Assembly (NCBI RefSeq): GCF_000024865.1 | Contig: NC_013595.1 | Location: 2,976,001-3,040,000 of the forward strand | DNA length: 64,000 nt | Direction: 5' to 3' | Source: Streptosporangium roseum DSM 43021 | Lineage (GTDB): Bacteria > Actinomycetota > Actinomycetes > Streptosporangiales > Streptosporangiaceae | Shown here: piece after piece, positions 43,030-51,066 of the stretch | Position numbering within the stretch: the first letter of the stretch is position 1 | Layout of the letters: every line of letters starts with the position of its first letter | The notes under the pieces: model-generated | The model's database searches: none | Told to the model about the DNA's origin: nothing | What the model saw: the letters and a program-made list of their open reading frames with translations, nothing else | Made by a program: the position numbers and the translations under genes

Positions 43030-43979
43030 GCGGATTCACCGCACTGCCCGACCTCGCCCTGCGCACCCACGGAGGCTCGGTCGTCGCGGCCAACGACGAG
43101 TCGTTCGCCGAGCGGGAGAGCCTGATCAGCCCCGGCCGTCCCGCCTTCCAGGCGCACACCTTCGGCCCCAAGGGGCAGGTCTACGACGGCTGGGAGACCC
43201 GGCGGCGGCGCGAGCCCGGCCACGACTGGGCCATGGTCCGGCTCGGCCTGCCGGGCGTGATCCGCGGCGTCGTGATCGACACCGCGTGGTTCAAGGGCAA
43301 CTACCCGCCCCACGCCTCCGTCGAGGCGGCCGCGGTCGAGGGCTACCCCACGGTCGCCGAGCTGGAGGCCGCCGAGTGGGTGGAGATCGTCCCGAAGAGC
43401 GCCCTCAAGGGTGACGCCGAGCATCTGTTCGACGTGACCGACGGCCGGCGCCACACGCACGTCCGGCTGAACATGTTCCCCGACGGCGGCATCGCCCGGC
43501 TGCGCGTGCACGGCGAGGTCAAGCCCGATCTGACCCTGTACGACGGCCTCGGCCTGGACCTGGCCGCGCTGGCGAACGGCGCGCTGGTCACCGGCTGCTC
43601 CAACGAGTTCTACTCCTCGCCCAACAACGTCATCGCCCCCGGCCTCGCCCGGCACCAGGCCGAGGGCTGGGAGACCGCCCGCCGCCGCGACGACGGCAAC
43701 GACTGGCTGCTGATCCGCCTGGCGGGCGCCGGTGTCGTCAAGCTCGCCGAGATCGACACGACCAACCTGCTGTTCAACGCGCCGGGAGCGGTCTCGATCA
43801 CGGGCACCGCCGACGGGGACACCTGGTTCGAGCTGCTGCCCAGGACCCGCCTGCAGCCCGACACCTCGCACCGCTTCCGCCTCGACGACGCGCCCGTCGC
43901 CACCCACGTCCGGGTGGACGTCTACCCCGACGGCGGCCTCGCCCGCGTCCGCCTGCACGGCTTCCTCAGCGAGCGCTGA
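43026..43979 (+). CDS. alc: Allantoicase
   Basis: The 317-residue protein has two similar halves, each with a W-ETRRRR-P.HDW-type motif (GWETRRRREPGHDWAMVRLG and GWETARRRDDGNDWLLIRLA) and a THVR..(M/V).PDGG(I/L)ARLR-type motif, as allantoicases do. It hydrolyses allantoate to ureidoglycolate and urea, supplying substrate to the urease. GTG 43026 lies within the allantoinase stop. The last codons form the first copy of a downstream tandem repeat. Confidence 0.93.
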   Translation: MSGFTALPDLALRTHGGSVVAANDESFAERESLISPGRPAFQAHTFGPKGQVYDGWETRRRREPGHDWAMVRLGLPGVIRGVVIDTAWFKGNYPPHASVEAAAVEGYPTVAELEAAEWVEIVPKSALKGDAEHLFDVTDGRRHTHVRLNMFPDGGIARLRVHGEVKPDLTLYDGLGLDLAALANGALVTGCSNEFYSSPNNVIAPGLARHQAEGWETARRRDDGNDWLLIRLAGAGVVKLAEIDTTNLLFNAPGAVSITGTADGDTWFELLPRTRLQPDTSHRFRLDDAPVATHVRVDVYPDGGLARVRLHGFLSER

Positions 43980-44127
43980 CGGGCCTTGTCGGCGGGCTTC
44001 CCCGGCGAGCCACCGGGAGGCCCTGCCGGGCGGCTTCCTCAGCGGGGCCGGCACTGCCCCGGGCGGCTTTCTCGGTGAGCGCCGGAAGGACCTGCGGGGC
44101 GGCTTCCCCGGACGAGCGCCGGGAGAG
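43957..44127. repeat. Degenerate 31-35-bp tandem repeats starting in the allantoicase 3' end
   Basis: The motif (C/G)GGCGGCTT(C/T)C(T/C)C(A/G)GCGxG recurs about every 31-35 bp: in the allantoicase tail (from 43957), then near 43993, 44028, 44062 and 44096. Each is followed by a GCGCCGGxAGG-like segment. Copies after the first are noncoding. Confidence 0.65.
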
Positions 44128-44169
44128 GCGAAGGGCCCGGTCTCCGTGGTCGGAGACCGGGCCCTTCGC
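44128..44169. terminator. Strong bidirectional terminator between allantoicase and PASTA kinase genes
   Basis: A perfect 19-bp stem (44128-44146 with 44151-44169) with a TGGT loop, containing AAGGGCCCGGTCTCCG, lies between the two convergent genes. It is the strongest hairpin in the window. Confidence 0.85.
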
Positions 44170-44215
44170 GTCCGGCTCGGTGTCTTACGCGCCGGGGGGC
44201 GCCTTGCCCGCCGGC

Positions 44216-46144
44216 TCAGTGCCAGAGGGTCACCTCAGTTCCGGGGGGAGCCTGCTGCCCACCCGGCGGGATCTGGGCCAGGACCACGCCCCGGCCCGGG
44301 CCTTTTTTTATCTTCACCCTCATCCCCGCCACGCGTAGTTCCTCGCGGGCCGCCTTGACGTCCTTGAACATCACGTTGGGAATGATGATGATCTTGTCGT
44401 CGCCGCCGCCACCGTTGTCGCCCTCGTGCTCCCACGGCCAGCGCCACTCGCCGTTGTTGCACTGCGAGAGGGTGAGTCGGACGACGGCACCCTTGTCGAT
44501 CTCCGCGTTGGGCTGGGGGTCCTGGGCGATGACCGTGCAGGGCTGGGCGGAGTCGGTCTGCTCGACGAACTGGGGGTTGAAGCCCGCGGCGCGCAGCATG
44601 GCGTCGGCCTGGTCGCGGGGCATGCCCTTGATGTCCGGCATGACCAGGCCCGCGCTCTTGACCAGGTCGATCTTGCTGCCCTCCCGGACCGGGTTGCCCA
44701 CGGCGGGGCTGGTCCGCATCACCTGGCCTCGCGGCACGGTCTCGCTGGGCTGCTTCCTGACGTCGTCGACGACCAGCCCGACCTCGGCCAGCTTCGCCCG
44801 CGCGCTGTTCTCGTCGAGGCCCACCACGTTGGGCACGGCGACCCGCTTGGGGCCCGCCGAGGCGATGATGACCAGCTTGGTCTTGCCCTCCGTCTCGGTG
44901 CCCGCCACCGGGTCGGTCCGCAGCACGTTGCCCTTGGGCACCTTCTCGTCGTTCTCCGCCTTGCCGACCTCGACCAGGAAGCCGAGCTTCCTGGCCTCGC
45001 CCTCGGCGATCGTGATGTTCTTGCCGACCAGCGAGGGCACCGTGACGGTGGTGGTCTGGGAGAACATCCAGCCGGTCACCCCGACCGCGACCACCATCAC
45101 CACGGCCAGCGCGATCAGGAACCAGTTGGGCCGGAAGCCCCGCCGCGCCCGGGGAGCGGCGCGCTCGGCGGCGTCGGAGACGGGGCTGGTGAGCAGCTCG
45201 ACGCGGGGCTGGATCAGGGTCTGGTTGGCCGGCGGGGGCGCCGCGTCCGGGCTCTGCGGCGGGCCGACCGGGACGGACGGCACCGGGCCGCTCTCCCTGG
45301 GCAGCATCCGGTGCGCGTCCACCGCGGCGACCAGCAGCGCGGTGGCGTCCGCCGGGCGGGTCGCGGGGTCGCGGGCCGTCGCCTGCGCCACCAGCGTGTC
45401 CAGCAGTGGCGGGGTGCCCGGCAGCAGCGTCGAGGGCACGGGCACGGTGTCGTGCACGTGCCGGTAGGCCACCGACATCGGGGTGTCGCCCTCGTACGGC
45501 TGGCGGCCGGTGAGGAGCTCGAACAGCATGATCCCGGCCGAGTAGACGTCGCTGCGGGCGTCGGTGGCACCGGAGGTCACCTGCTCGGGCGACATGTAGC
45601 CGATGGTGCCGATCATGACGCCCGTCCGCGTCTGGTTGGTCGCCTCGATCGCGCGGGCCAGGCCGAAGTCCACCACCTTGACCCGGCCGTCATCGCTGAG
45701 CAGTACGTTCTCCGGTTTGACGTCCCGGTGGACCAGCCCGGCCTGGTGCGCGGCGCCCAGCGCGGCGAGCACCGGGATCATGACCTCTAGGGCCTCGCGG
45801 GCGGGCAGCCTGCCCCGGGCACGGAGCACGTCGCGCAGGGTGCGCCCCGGCACGTACTCCATCGACAGGTAGACGTTGTCTCCGTCGGTGCCCTGGTCGA
45901 AGACATGCACCACGTTGGGGTGCGAAAGGCTCGCCACCGACTTCGCCTCGCCGATGAACCGTCGCACGAACGCGGGGTCCTCGGCGAGGGAGCGGTGCAT
46001 CACCTTCACGGCGACCGTGCGGTCGAGCCGGATGTCCAGAGCCAGATAGACGGTCGCCATGCCGCCCCGGGCGATCCGGGACTCAACGCGGTAACGCCCG
46101 TCGAGGAGTTTCCCGACTAGGGGGTCCGTAAGCGTCGTGTCCAC
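44216..46144 (-). CDS. PASTA-domain Ser/Thr protein kinase (PknL/PknB-like)
   Basis: The 642-residue kinase has a complete N-terminal Hanks domain: GRYRVESRIARGGMATVYLA, AVKVMH (Lys), HRDVKPENVLL, VKVVDFGLAR and GTIGYMSPEQ. A Pro-rich linker, one transmembrane helix (WFLIALAVVMVVAVGVTGWMF near 345-365) and about four to five extracellular PASTA repeats follow; each has VP..(V/I)G and ends like VLRTDPVAG. An atypical CNNGEWRWPWEHEGDNGGGG stretch precedes the last repeat. PASTA domains bind muropeptides or lipid II. The gene order with the Rv2175c-like gene, GGPP synthase and metF is that of M. tuberculosis pknL. Confidence 0.92.
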   Translation of the reverse strand: MDTTLTDPLVGKLLDGRYRVESRIARGGMATVYLALDIRLDRTVAVKVMHRSLAEDPAFVRRFIGEAKSVASLSHPNVVHVFDQGTDGDNVYLSMEYVPGRTLRDVLRARGRLPAREALEVMIPVLAALGAAHQAGLVHRDVKPENVLLSDDGRVKVVDFGLARAIEATNQTRTGVMIGTIGYMSPEQVTSGATDARSDVYSAGIMLFELLTGRQPYEGDTPMSVAYRHVHDTVPVPSTLLPGTPPLLDTLVAQATARDPATRPADATALLVAAVDAHRMLPRESGPVPSVPVGPPQSPDAAPPPANQTLIQPRVELLTSPVSDAAERAAPRARRGFRPNWFLIALAVVMVVAVGVTGWMFSQTTTVTVPSLVGKNITIAEGEARKLGFLVEVGKAENDEKVPKGNVLRTDPVAGTETEGKTKLVIIASAGPKRVAVPNVVGLDENSARAKLAEVGLVVDDVRKQPSETVPRGQVMRTSPAVGNPVREGSKIDLVKSAGLVMPDIKGMPRDQADAMLRAAGFNPQFVEQTDSAQPCTVIAQDPQPNAEIDKGAVVRLTLSQCNNGEWRWPWEHEGDNGGGGDDKIIIIPNVMFKDVKAAREELRVAGMRVKIKKGPGRGVVLAQIPPGGQQAPPGTEVTLWH

Positions 46145-46220
46145 CCGGCTGAGTTTACGGGCGATTTGGCGCCCGCAGGGTCCCGGTGTTCCAAACCGAT
46201 GCCGAGAAGTTGACTGTTTC

Positions 46221-46979
46221 CTATGGATTCATAGGGGACGACGCCTCCGCGTAGCGCCGCCGGGGGATCCGCCCCGCCAGCCGGGCCTGGCGGCCCGCGA
46301 CGACCGCCGAGCGCATGGCCTGCGCCATCAGGTCCGGCCGCTGCGCCCGGGTCACCGCCGTGGCCAGCAGCACCGCGTCGCAACCTAACTCCATCGCCAG
46401 CGTCGCGTCACTCGCCGTGCCGATCCCGGCGTCCAGGATCACCGGCACCTTCGCCGACTCCACGATGAGTTCGATGTTGTGCGGGTTGCGGATGCCCAGC
46501 CCCGAGCCGATCGGCGCGCCCAGCGGCATCACCGCCGCGCAGCCCGCCTGCTCCAGCCGGCGCGCCAGGGCCGGGTCGTCGCCGATGTAGGGCAGCACCA
46601 CGAACCCGTCGGCGACCAGCCGCTCGGCCGCGTCGAAGGTCTCGATCGGGTCGGGCAGCAGGGTCCGCTCGTCGGAGATGACCTCCAGCTTGACCCAGTT
46701 GGTCTCCAGGGCCTCCCTGGCCAGCCTGGCGGTCAGCACGGCCTCCCCCGCGGTGAAGCAGCCGGCGGTGTTCGGCAGGACCTTGATGCCGCGCCTGCGC
46801 AGCACGTCGAGCACGGAACCCGGCGCGGACGGGTCCAGCCGCCGCATCGCGACCGTGGTCAGCTCGGTGCCCGAGACGGCCAGCGCCTGCTCCAGGACCT
46901 CCAGCGAGGGCGCGCCCCCGGTGCCCATGATGAGGCGGGAGGAGAACTTCTCCCCGCCGATGGTCAGATCGTCGTCCAC
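46221..46979 (-). CDS. thiG: Thiazole synthase ThiG
   Basis: The 252-residue TIM-barrel enzyme forms the thiazole phosphate of thiamine from DXP, dehydroglycine and ThiS thiocarboxylate. It shows FSSRLIMGTGGAPSLEVLEQAL, the Schiff-base Lys in NWVKLEVI, LPNTAGCFTAGEAVLTARLAREAL, AVMPLGAPIGSGLGI and VILDAGIGTASDATLAMELG. GTG 46979 lies 5 nt after thiS and has a GAGGG site. A CCTATG/CATAGG inverted repeat covers the stop codon. Confidence 0.94.
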   Translation of the reverse strand: MDDDLTIGGEKFSSRLIMGTGGAPSLEVLEQALAVSGTELTTVAMRRLDPSAPGSVLDVLRRRGIKVLPNTAGCFTAGEAVLTARLAREALETNWVKLEVISDERTLLPDPIETFDAAERLVADGFVVLPYIGDDPALARRLEQAGCAAVMPLGAPIGSGLGIRNPHNIELIVESAKVPVILDAGIGTASDATLAMELGCDAVLLATAVTRAQRPDLMAQAMRSAVVAGRQARLAGRIPRRRYAEASSPMNP

Positions 46980-46984
46980 GTCCC

Positions 46985-47185
46985 TCAACCCCCCTGCACC
47001 GCGGTGAGCACCTCGACCCGGTCGGCCTCCACGAGCGCGGTGGAGTCCCACGAGCCCCGCGAGACGACCTCGTCGTTGACCGCCACGGCCACGCCGCTCC
47101 TGGTCCCGGTCAGCCTCTGTACGGCCTGCGTCACGGTGGCCCCGGCGGGCAGCTCGTGCGCGGTGCCGTTGATGGTCACTTTCAT
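46985..47185 (-). CDS. thiS: Sulfur carrier protein ThiS
   Basis: The 66-residue ubiquitin-like protein ends in the required Gly-Gly (VQGG), which is thiocarboxylated and donates sulfur to ThiG. Its start (MKVTINGTAHEL) follows an AGGAGC site and overlaps the thiO stop. Confidence 0.94.
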   Translation of the reverse strand: MKVTINGTAHELPAGATVTQAVQRLTGTRSGVAVAVNDEVVSRGSWDSTALVEADRVEVLTAVQGG

Positions 47186-48303
47186 CAGTGCTCCTGGAAG
47201 CGGAGTGGTGAGCAGATCTCCAGCAGTTCCGGCTCCGCCTCGCCGGAACAGAGGTCGGCGGTGAGCGGGGCGAGCAGCACCCCGCCCCGGTGGTGTCCCG
47301 TGGCCAGGGACAGGCCCGGCAGGGCGGTGGGCCCCACCAGCGGCAGGTTGTCCGGGGTGCCGGGGCGCAGGCCCGCGACCACGTCGGCGAGCTCCAGCTC
47401 CGTCACGCCGGGGACCAGCTCCCGAGCGTCGCGCAGCAGTTCCCACAGCCCTCCGGCGGTCACCCGGGTGTCGAAGCCCATCTCCTCCTGGGTGGCCCCG
47501 ACGACCAGCTCCCCGTCGCCGCGCGGCACCAGGTAGACGTGCGAACCGTGCACGACGCCCCGCACGCACCGCTGAAGGACCGGCACGGGGGAGCGCAGCC
47601 GCATGATCTGGCCCTTGACCGGCCGCACCGGCGGCAGGACCTCGGGCGGCAGCCCCTCCAGCGTGCCCGACCAGGCCCCGGCTGCCAGGATCACCCGCGC
47701 CGCACCGACGGTCCCGCCGCCGGCCAGCCGTACGCCTGTGACCGCGCCTGCGGCCGTCTCCAGCCCCGTGACCCTGGCCCGGACCTGAGCGCCCCCCCGC
47801 CGCTCCAGGGCGGCCAGGAGGGCCCTGGTGACCCTCCTGGGGTCCACCCACGCGTCCGCGCCGGCCAGCAGGCCGCCGCGGACCGACGGCGCGAGCATCG
47901 GCTCCAGGCGGCGGCACTCGCGGCCGGTGAGCCGCTCGGCGGGCAGTCCCAGCTTGTCGACGAACGCGGCGAGGTCGTCCAGCACCGCCAGGTCGTCGGC
48001 GCCGAAGGCGACGTCCAGCGTGCCGTCGGTGCGGTAGTCGAGGTCGTGACCGCTGTCGGCGGTGAGCTCGGCCGCGAACGCCGGCCACCTCGCCAGGGAG
48101 GCCAGGCCCAGCCGGAGGAGGGGTTCCTCGGTGTAGGTGACCTCGCTGACCGGCGCCAGCATGCCCGCCGCCGCGTGCGAGGCCCCTGAGGCCGGGGCGG
48201 GATCGACCACCGCCACCGTCAGCCCCCGCCTGGCCGTACGCCAGGCCACCGAAAGCCCGGCCACGCCCCCGCCGATGACGAGGACGTCGAAACGGTGCGC
48301 CAT
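47185..48303 (-). CDS. thiO: Glycine oxidase ThiO
   Basis: The 372-residue FAD enzyme oxidises glycine to the imine used by ThiG. It has the dinucleotide fold DVLVIGGGVAGLSVAWRTARRG, GASHAAAGMLAP, the DAWVDPRRVTRALL region, RPVKGQIMRL and the C-terminal GLRPGTPDNLPLVGP and TGHHRGGVLLAPLTAD. ATG 48303 has a GGAG site; upstream in-frame codons belong to the riboswitch. It is the first gene of thiO-thiS-thiG. Confidence 0.93.
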   Translation of the reverse strand: MAHRFDVLVIGGGVAGLSVAWRTARRGLTVAVVDPAPASGASHAAAGMLAPVSEVTYTEEPLLRLGLASLARWPAFAAELTADSGHDLDYRTDGTLDVAFGADDLAVLDDLAAFVDKLGLPAERLTGRECRRLEPMLAPSVRGGLLAGADAWVDPRRVTRALLAALERRGGAQVRARVTGLETAAGAVTGVRLAGGGTVGAARVILAAGAWSGTLEGLPPEVLPPVRPVKGQIMRLRSPVPVLQRCVRGVVHGSHVYLVPRGDGELVVGATQEEMGFDTRVTAGGLWELLRDARELVPGVTELELADVVAGLRPGTPDNLPLVGPTALPGLSLATGHHRGGVLLAPLTADLCSGEAEPELLEICSPLRFQEH

Positions 48304-48312
48304 ACGTGCTCC

Positions 48313-48512
48313 GCTCCCTTCGCCGGCATGACCCGGATCAGGTTCGTGGCGGTCGAGGGCCCGCTTGCGGCCGCGCTCGGCCCGCCGTCGGCCCCGCGCC
48401 GTGCTCGCTCGCGCCTGTGGCGCGACGTCCTCGCACGTCACCGGGCTCACCGCGGTCCTCGTCGCTCCGCAGCCCTCCTCTCAGCCCGGTGCGTTCCGGG
48501 CTCCCGCGCGTC
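48313..48512 (-). promoter_or_regulatory. TPP riboswitch (THI element) with long P3 extension
   Basis: On the minus strand the 5' half reads CGCGCGGGAGCCCGG, then the THI-box CTGAGAGGAGGGCT, and the 3' half contains GAACCTGATCCGGGTCATG followed by CCGGCGAAGGGAGCG, matching the TPP aptamer. About 100 nt of GC-rich sequence sits between the halves where the short P3 stem normally is. It ends about 10 nt before thiO, and the GGGAGCGGAG ribosome site overlaps the 3' aptamer end, so translational control is likely. Confidence 0.92.
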
Positions 48513-48634
48513 TTGTCCCTCCCACCCTAAGGGCTGGCACAACACGCTTACCGCGCCCGGTGTGAGCTAAATACCGTTTTCGTTATCAAACCGCGTTGGC
48601 AGCGGGTCGGCCCGGCCGCTTAGGCTCGTGAGTT

Positions 48635-49807
48635 GTGAATCATGTCGTGGTGGTAGGCGCCGGCCTGGCCGGCGTGCGGAGTGTCGAGGCGTTACGGGCC
48701 CGCGGGTTCGGCGGCACGATCACGTTGATCGGCGAGGAGACGCACCGGCCCTACGACCGTCCACCGCTGTCCAAGAGCGTCCTGCTGGGCGAGACCGACT
48801 CCACGGTCGTCGACTCCGACCTGGACGCCCTGGAGGTCGACTTCCGCGCGGGCGTGGCCGCCAAGGGGCTGCGCGAGGGCGTGGTGGAGACCACCGAGGG
48901 CGAGCTGGCCTACGGCGGGCTGGTCATCGCCACCGGCGCGCGCCCGATCCGGCTGCGCGGCGACGGCCCGCAGCACGTGCTGCGCACCATCGACGACGCG
49001 CTCGAACTGCGCGCCCTGCTCACCTCGGGGACGAAGGTCGCCGTCATCGGCGCGGGCTGGATCGGCGCGGAGGTCGCCACCGCCGCCCGCCGCGCGGGCT
49101 GCGAGGTGACCGTCGTCGAGGCCGCCGGCGTCCCGCTGAGCGCCGCCCTCGGTCCCGTGGGCGCGCACACCGTCTCCTGGTACGCCCAGGCGGGCGTGGA
49201 CCTGCGCCTGGGCACCGCGGTCGCCTCCGTCGACCAGGGCGGGCTGACCCTGGCCGACGGGTCCACCGTCGAGGCCGGCGTGGTCGTCACCGGCGTCGGC
49301 GTGCGGCCCTCGGTCGAGTGGCTGGCCGGCTCAGGCCTCGAACTGGAGAACGGGGTCGTCACCGACGAGCACCTGCGCACCTCGCTGCCGGACGTGGTCG
49401 CCGTGGGCGACTGCGCGGCCTGGTGGTCGCGCCGCTACGGCCGCCGCATGCGGGTCGAGCACTGGGACACCGCGCTGGGCGCCCCCGACGTGGCCGTGGC
49501 CGCGCTGCTGGGCGACGACGCGGTCTACGACCCGGTGCCCTATTTCTGGTCCGAGCAGTTCGGGCACATGGTGCAGTACGCCGGGCACCACGACGGCGAA
49601 AGCCTGGTCCTGCGCGGGGACCCGGCCACCGACGCCAAATGGGCGGTCTGCTGGGTGGCCGAAGACCACAGGCTCACCGCCGTCCTCGCCGTCAACCGCC
49701 CCCGCGACCTGGTCCAGGGACGCCGTCTCATCGAGCGCGGCCAGCGTCTCGACGTCGATCGCCTGGCCGACCCTGCGGTAGCGTTGCGCGACTGTACGGC
49801 GGCGTAA
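48635..49807 (+). CDS. FAD-dependent ferredoxin reductase-type oxidoreductase
   Basis: The 390-residue flavoprotein has two dinucleotide folds: FAD (VVVVGAGLAGVRSVEALRARGF) and NAD (KVAVIGAGWIGAEVATAARRAG). It also has PYDRPPLSKSVLLGE, VIATGARP, VVAVGDCAAW, VEHWDTALGAPDVA and PYFWSEQFG, typical of ferredoxin/rubredoxin reductases of oxygenase systems. No ferredoxin or P450 is adjacent. GTG 48635 starts the protein MNHVVVVG; no clear ribosome site. Confidence 0.88.
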   Translation: MNHVVVVGAGLAGVRSVEALRARGFGGTITLIGEETHRPYDRPPLSKSVLLGETDSTVVDSDLDALEVDFRAGVAAKGLREGVVETTEGELAYGGLVIATGARPIRLRGDGPQHVLRTIDDALELRALLTSGTKVAVIGAGWIGAEVATAARRAGCEVTVVEAAGVPLSAALGPVGAHTVSWYAQAGVDLRLGTAVASVDQGGLTLADGSTVEAGVVVTGVGVRPSVEWLAGSGLELENGVVTDEHLRTSLPDVVAVGDCAAWWSRRYGRRMRVEHWDTALGAPDVAVAALLGDDAVYDPVPYFWSEQFGHMVQYAGHHDGESLVLRGDPATDAKWAVCWVAEDHRLTAVLAVNRPRDLVQGRRLIERGQRLDVDRLADPAVALRDCTAA

Positions 49808-49857
49808 CCTCGCCGCCAGGTGTTTGGCGAAGGGCTCGATGTGGTAGTGGTGGATTC

Positions 49858-50232
49858 GTGACGCTTTCTGTTGCGCAGATCGACCGGGAAACCGACCAGC
49901 TGGTGGGCGAGTGGCTCACCCTGAGTGAGGTGGCCAGGCGGCTCAACCTCAGTGCCGGTCGTGCCAAGCAACTTCTCAAGGACCGCAAGCTCATCGGAGT
50001 CCGGCGGGGAGGCGGCGAGCCCCAGGTCCCCGCCGCGTTCCTCGGGACCGACGACGTCGTCAAGGGACTGCCGGGCACGCTCACCGTGCTGCTCGACGCC
50101 GGATACAGCGACGTCGAGTCACTCCGGTGGCTGTTCACCCCAGACGAGACCCTGCCGGGGTCACCGGTGGACGCGATCGTCGCGGGCCGCCATACCGAGG
50201 TCAAGCGGCGTGCCCAGGCCCTCGGTTTCTGA
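49858..50232 (+). CDS. Rv2175c-family DNA-binding protein
   Basis: The 124-residue protein has an N-terminal MerR/excisionase-like helix-turn-helix (WLTLSEVARRLNLSAGRAKQLLKDRKLIGVRRGG) and a C-terminal part with FLGTDDVVKGLPGTLTVLLDAGYSDVESLRWLFTPDETLPGSPVDAI, as in M. tuberculosis Rv2175c. There it is a DNA-binding substrate whose activity is lowered by phosphorylation by PknL. The N-terminal tail here (TLSVAQIDRETD) has candidate Thr/Ser sites. GTG 49858 is chosen. It overlaps thiE by 23 bp. The PASTA kinase at 44-46 kb is the likely partner. Confidence 0.88.
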   Translation: MTLSVAQIDRETDQLVGEWLTLSEVARRLNLSAGRAKQLLKDRKLIGVRRGGGEPQVPAAFLGTDDVVKGLPGTLTVLLDAGYSDVESLRWLFTPDETLPGSPVDAIVAGRHTEVKRRAQALGF

Positions 50233-50851
50233 CGCCCGCCTCTACCTGTGCACCGACGGGCGCCGTGACCGGGGAGATCTCGCCGACTTCCTCGACGCGG
50301 CGCTCGCGGGCGGGGTCGACATCGTGCAGCTGCGCGAGAAGGGCCTGGAGGCGCGCGAGGAGCTTGAGCTCCTCGAGGTCTTCCGCGCGGCCTGCGACCG
50401 CCACGGCAGGCTGCTGGCGGTCAACGACCGGGCGGACATCGCCTACGCGGCCCGTCCCGACGTGCTCCACCTCGGCCAGGACGACCTGCCGGTGCCGGTG
50501 GTGCGCGACATGCTCGGCGACGACATCCTCATCGGGCGTTCCACTCACGCCGACGAGGAGGCGTCCGCCGCGGCCGTCGAGCCCGGTGTCGACTACTTCT
50601 GCTGCGGCCCGATCTGGCCGACGCCCACCAAACCCGGGCGGCACGCCCCGGGGCCCGGCCTGCTGCGGCACGCCGCGTCCCTGGGCACCGACCGGCCCTG
50701 GTTCGGCATCGGCGGCATCGACCTCGCAAACCTGGACGAGGTCATCTCGTACGGCGTGCGCCGGGTCGTGGTCGTGCGGGCGATAACCGAGGCCGACGAC
50801 CCGAAGGCGGCCGCCGAGGAGTTCCAGCGGAGGCTGGCCGCCGCGGGCTGA
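50210..50851 (+). CDS. thiE: Thiamine phosphate synthase ThiE
   Basis: The 213-residue barrel joins HMP-PP and thiazole phosphate to make thiamine phosphate. It has GGVDIVQLREKGLEAREELELL, LLAVNDRADIAYAARPDVLHLGQDDLPV, IGRSTHADEEASAA, GVDYFCCGPIWPTPTKPG and PWFGIGGIDLANLDEV. GTG 50210 with an upstream GAGG is the only start that keeps the family N terminus, so the gene begins inside the Rv2175c-like gene. Confidence 0.93.
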   Translation: MPRPSVSDARLYLCTDGRRDRGDLADFLDAALAGGVDIVQLREKGLEAREELELLEVFRAACDRHGRLLAVNDRADIAYAARPDVLHLGQDDLPVPVVRDMLGDDILIGRSTHADEEASAAAVEPGVDYFCCGPIWPTPTKPGRHAPGPGLLRHAASLGTDRPWFGIGGIDLANLDEVISYGVRRVVVVRAITEADDPKAAAEEFQRRLAAAG

Positions 50852-50923
50852 GGGGCGGCGGTCCCGACGGCGGACCCGGACCGGGCGCGCTCATGGCCGT
50901 CCCCGGCCGGGCGCGCCGGACCG

Positions 50924-51041
50924 GGGCGGGTGCCTTGCAGGGCGGGTGCCTTGCGGGGCGGGTGCCTTGCGGGGCGGGTGCCTTGCGGGGCGGTCCACCG
51001 CCGACGGGCCCGGGGCCTGAGCCGACGGGCCCGGGGCCTGA
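50924..51041. repeat. Two adjacent minisatellites between convergent thiE and GGPP synthase
   Basis: Four copies of the 16-bp unit GGGCGGGTGCCTTGC(G/A) (50924-50987) are followed by two exact 21-bp copies of GCCGACGGGCCCGGGGCCTG plus A (51000-51041, shared junction base). The region is noncoding. Confidence 0.9.
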
Positions 51042-51066
51042 CCGGGCGCCCGCCGCCCGGACCGGG

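Noticed and set aside
50924..51041. Short regular repeats considered as a CRISPR array
   Set aside because: Units are directly adjacent with no spacers and no cas genes; it is a minisatellite.
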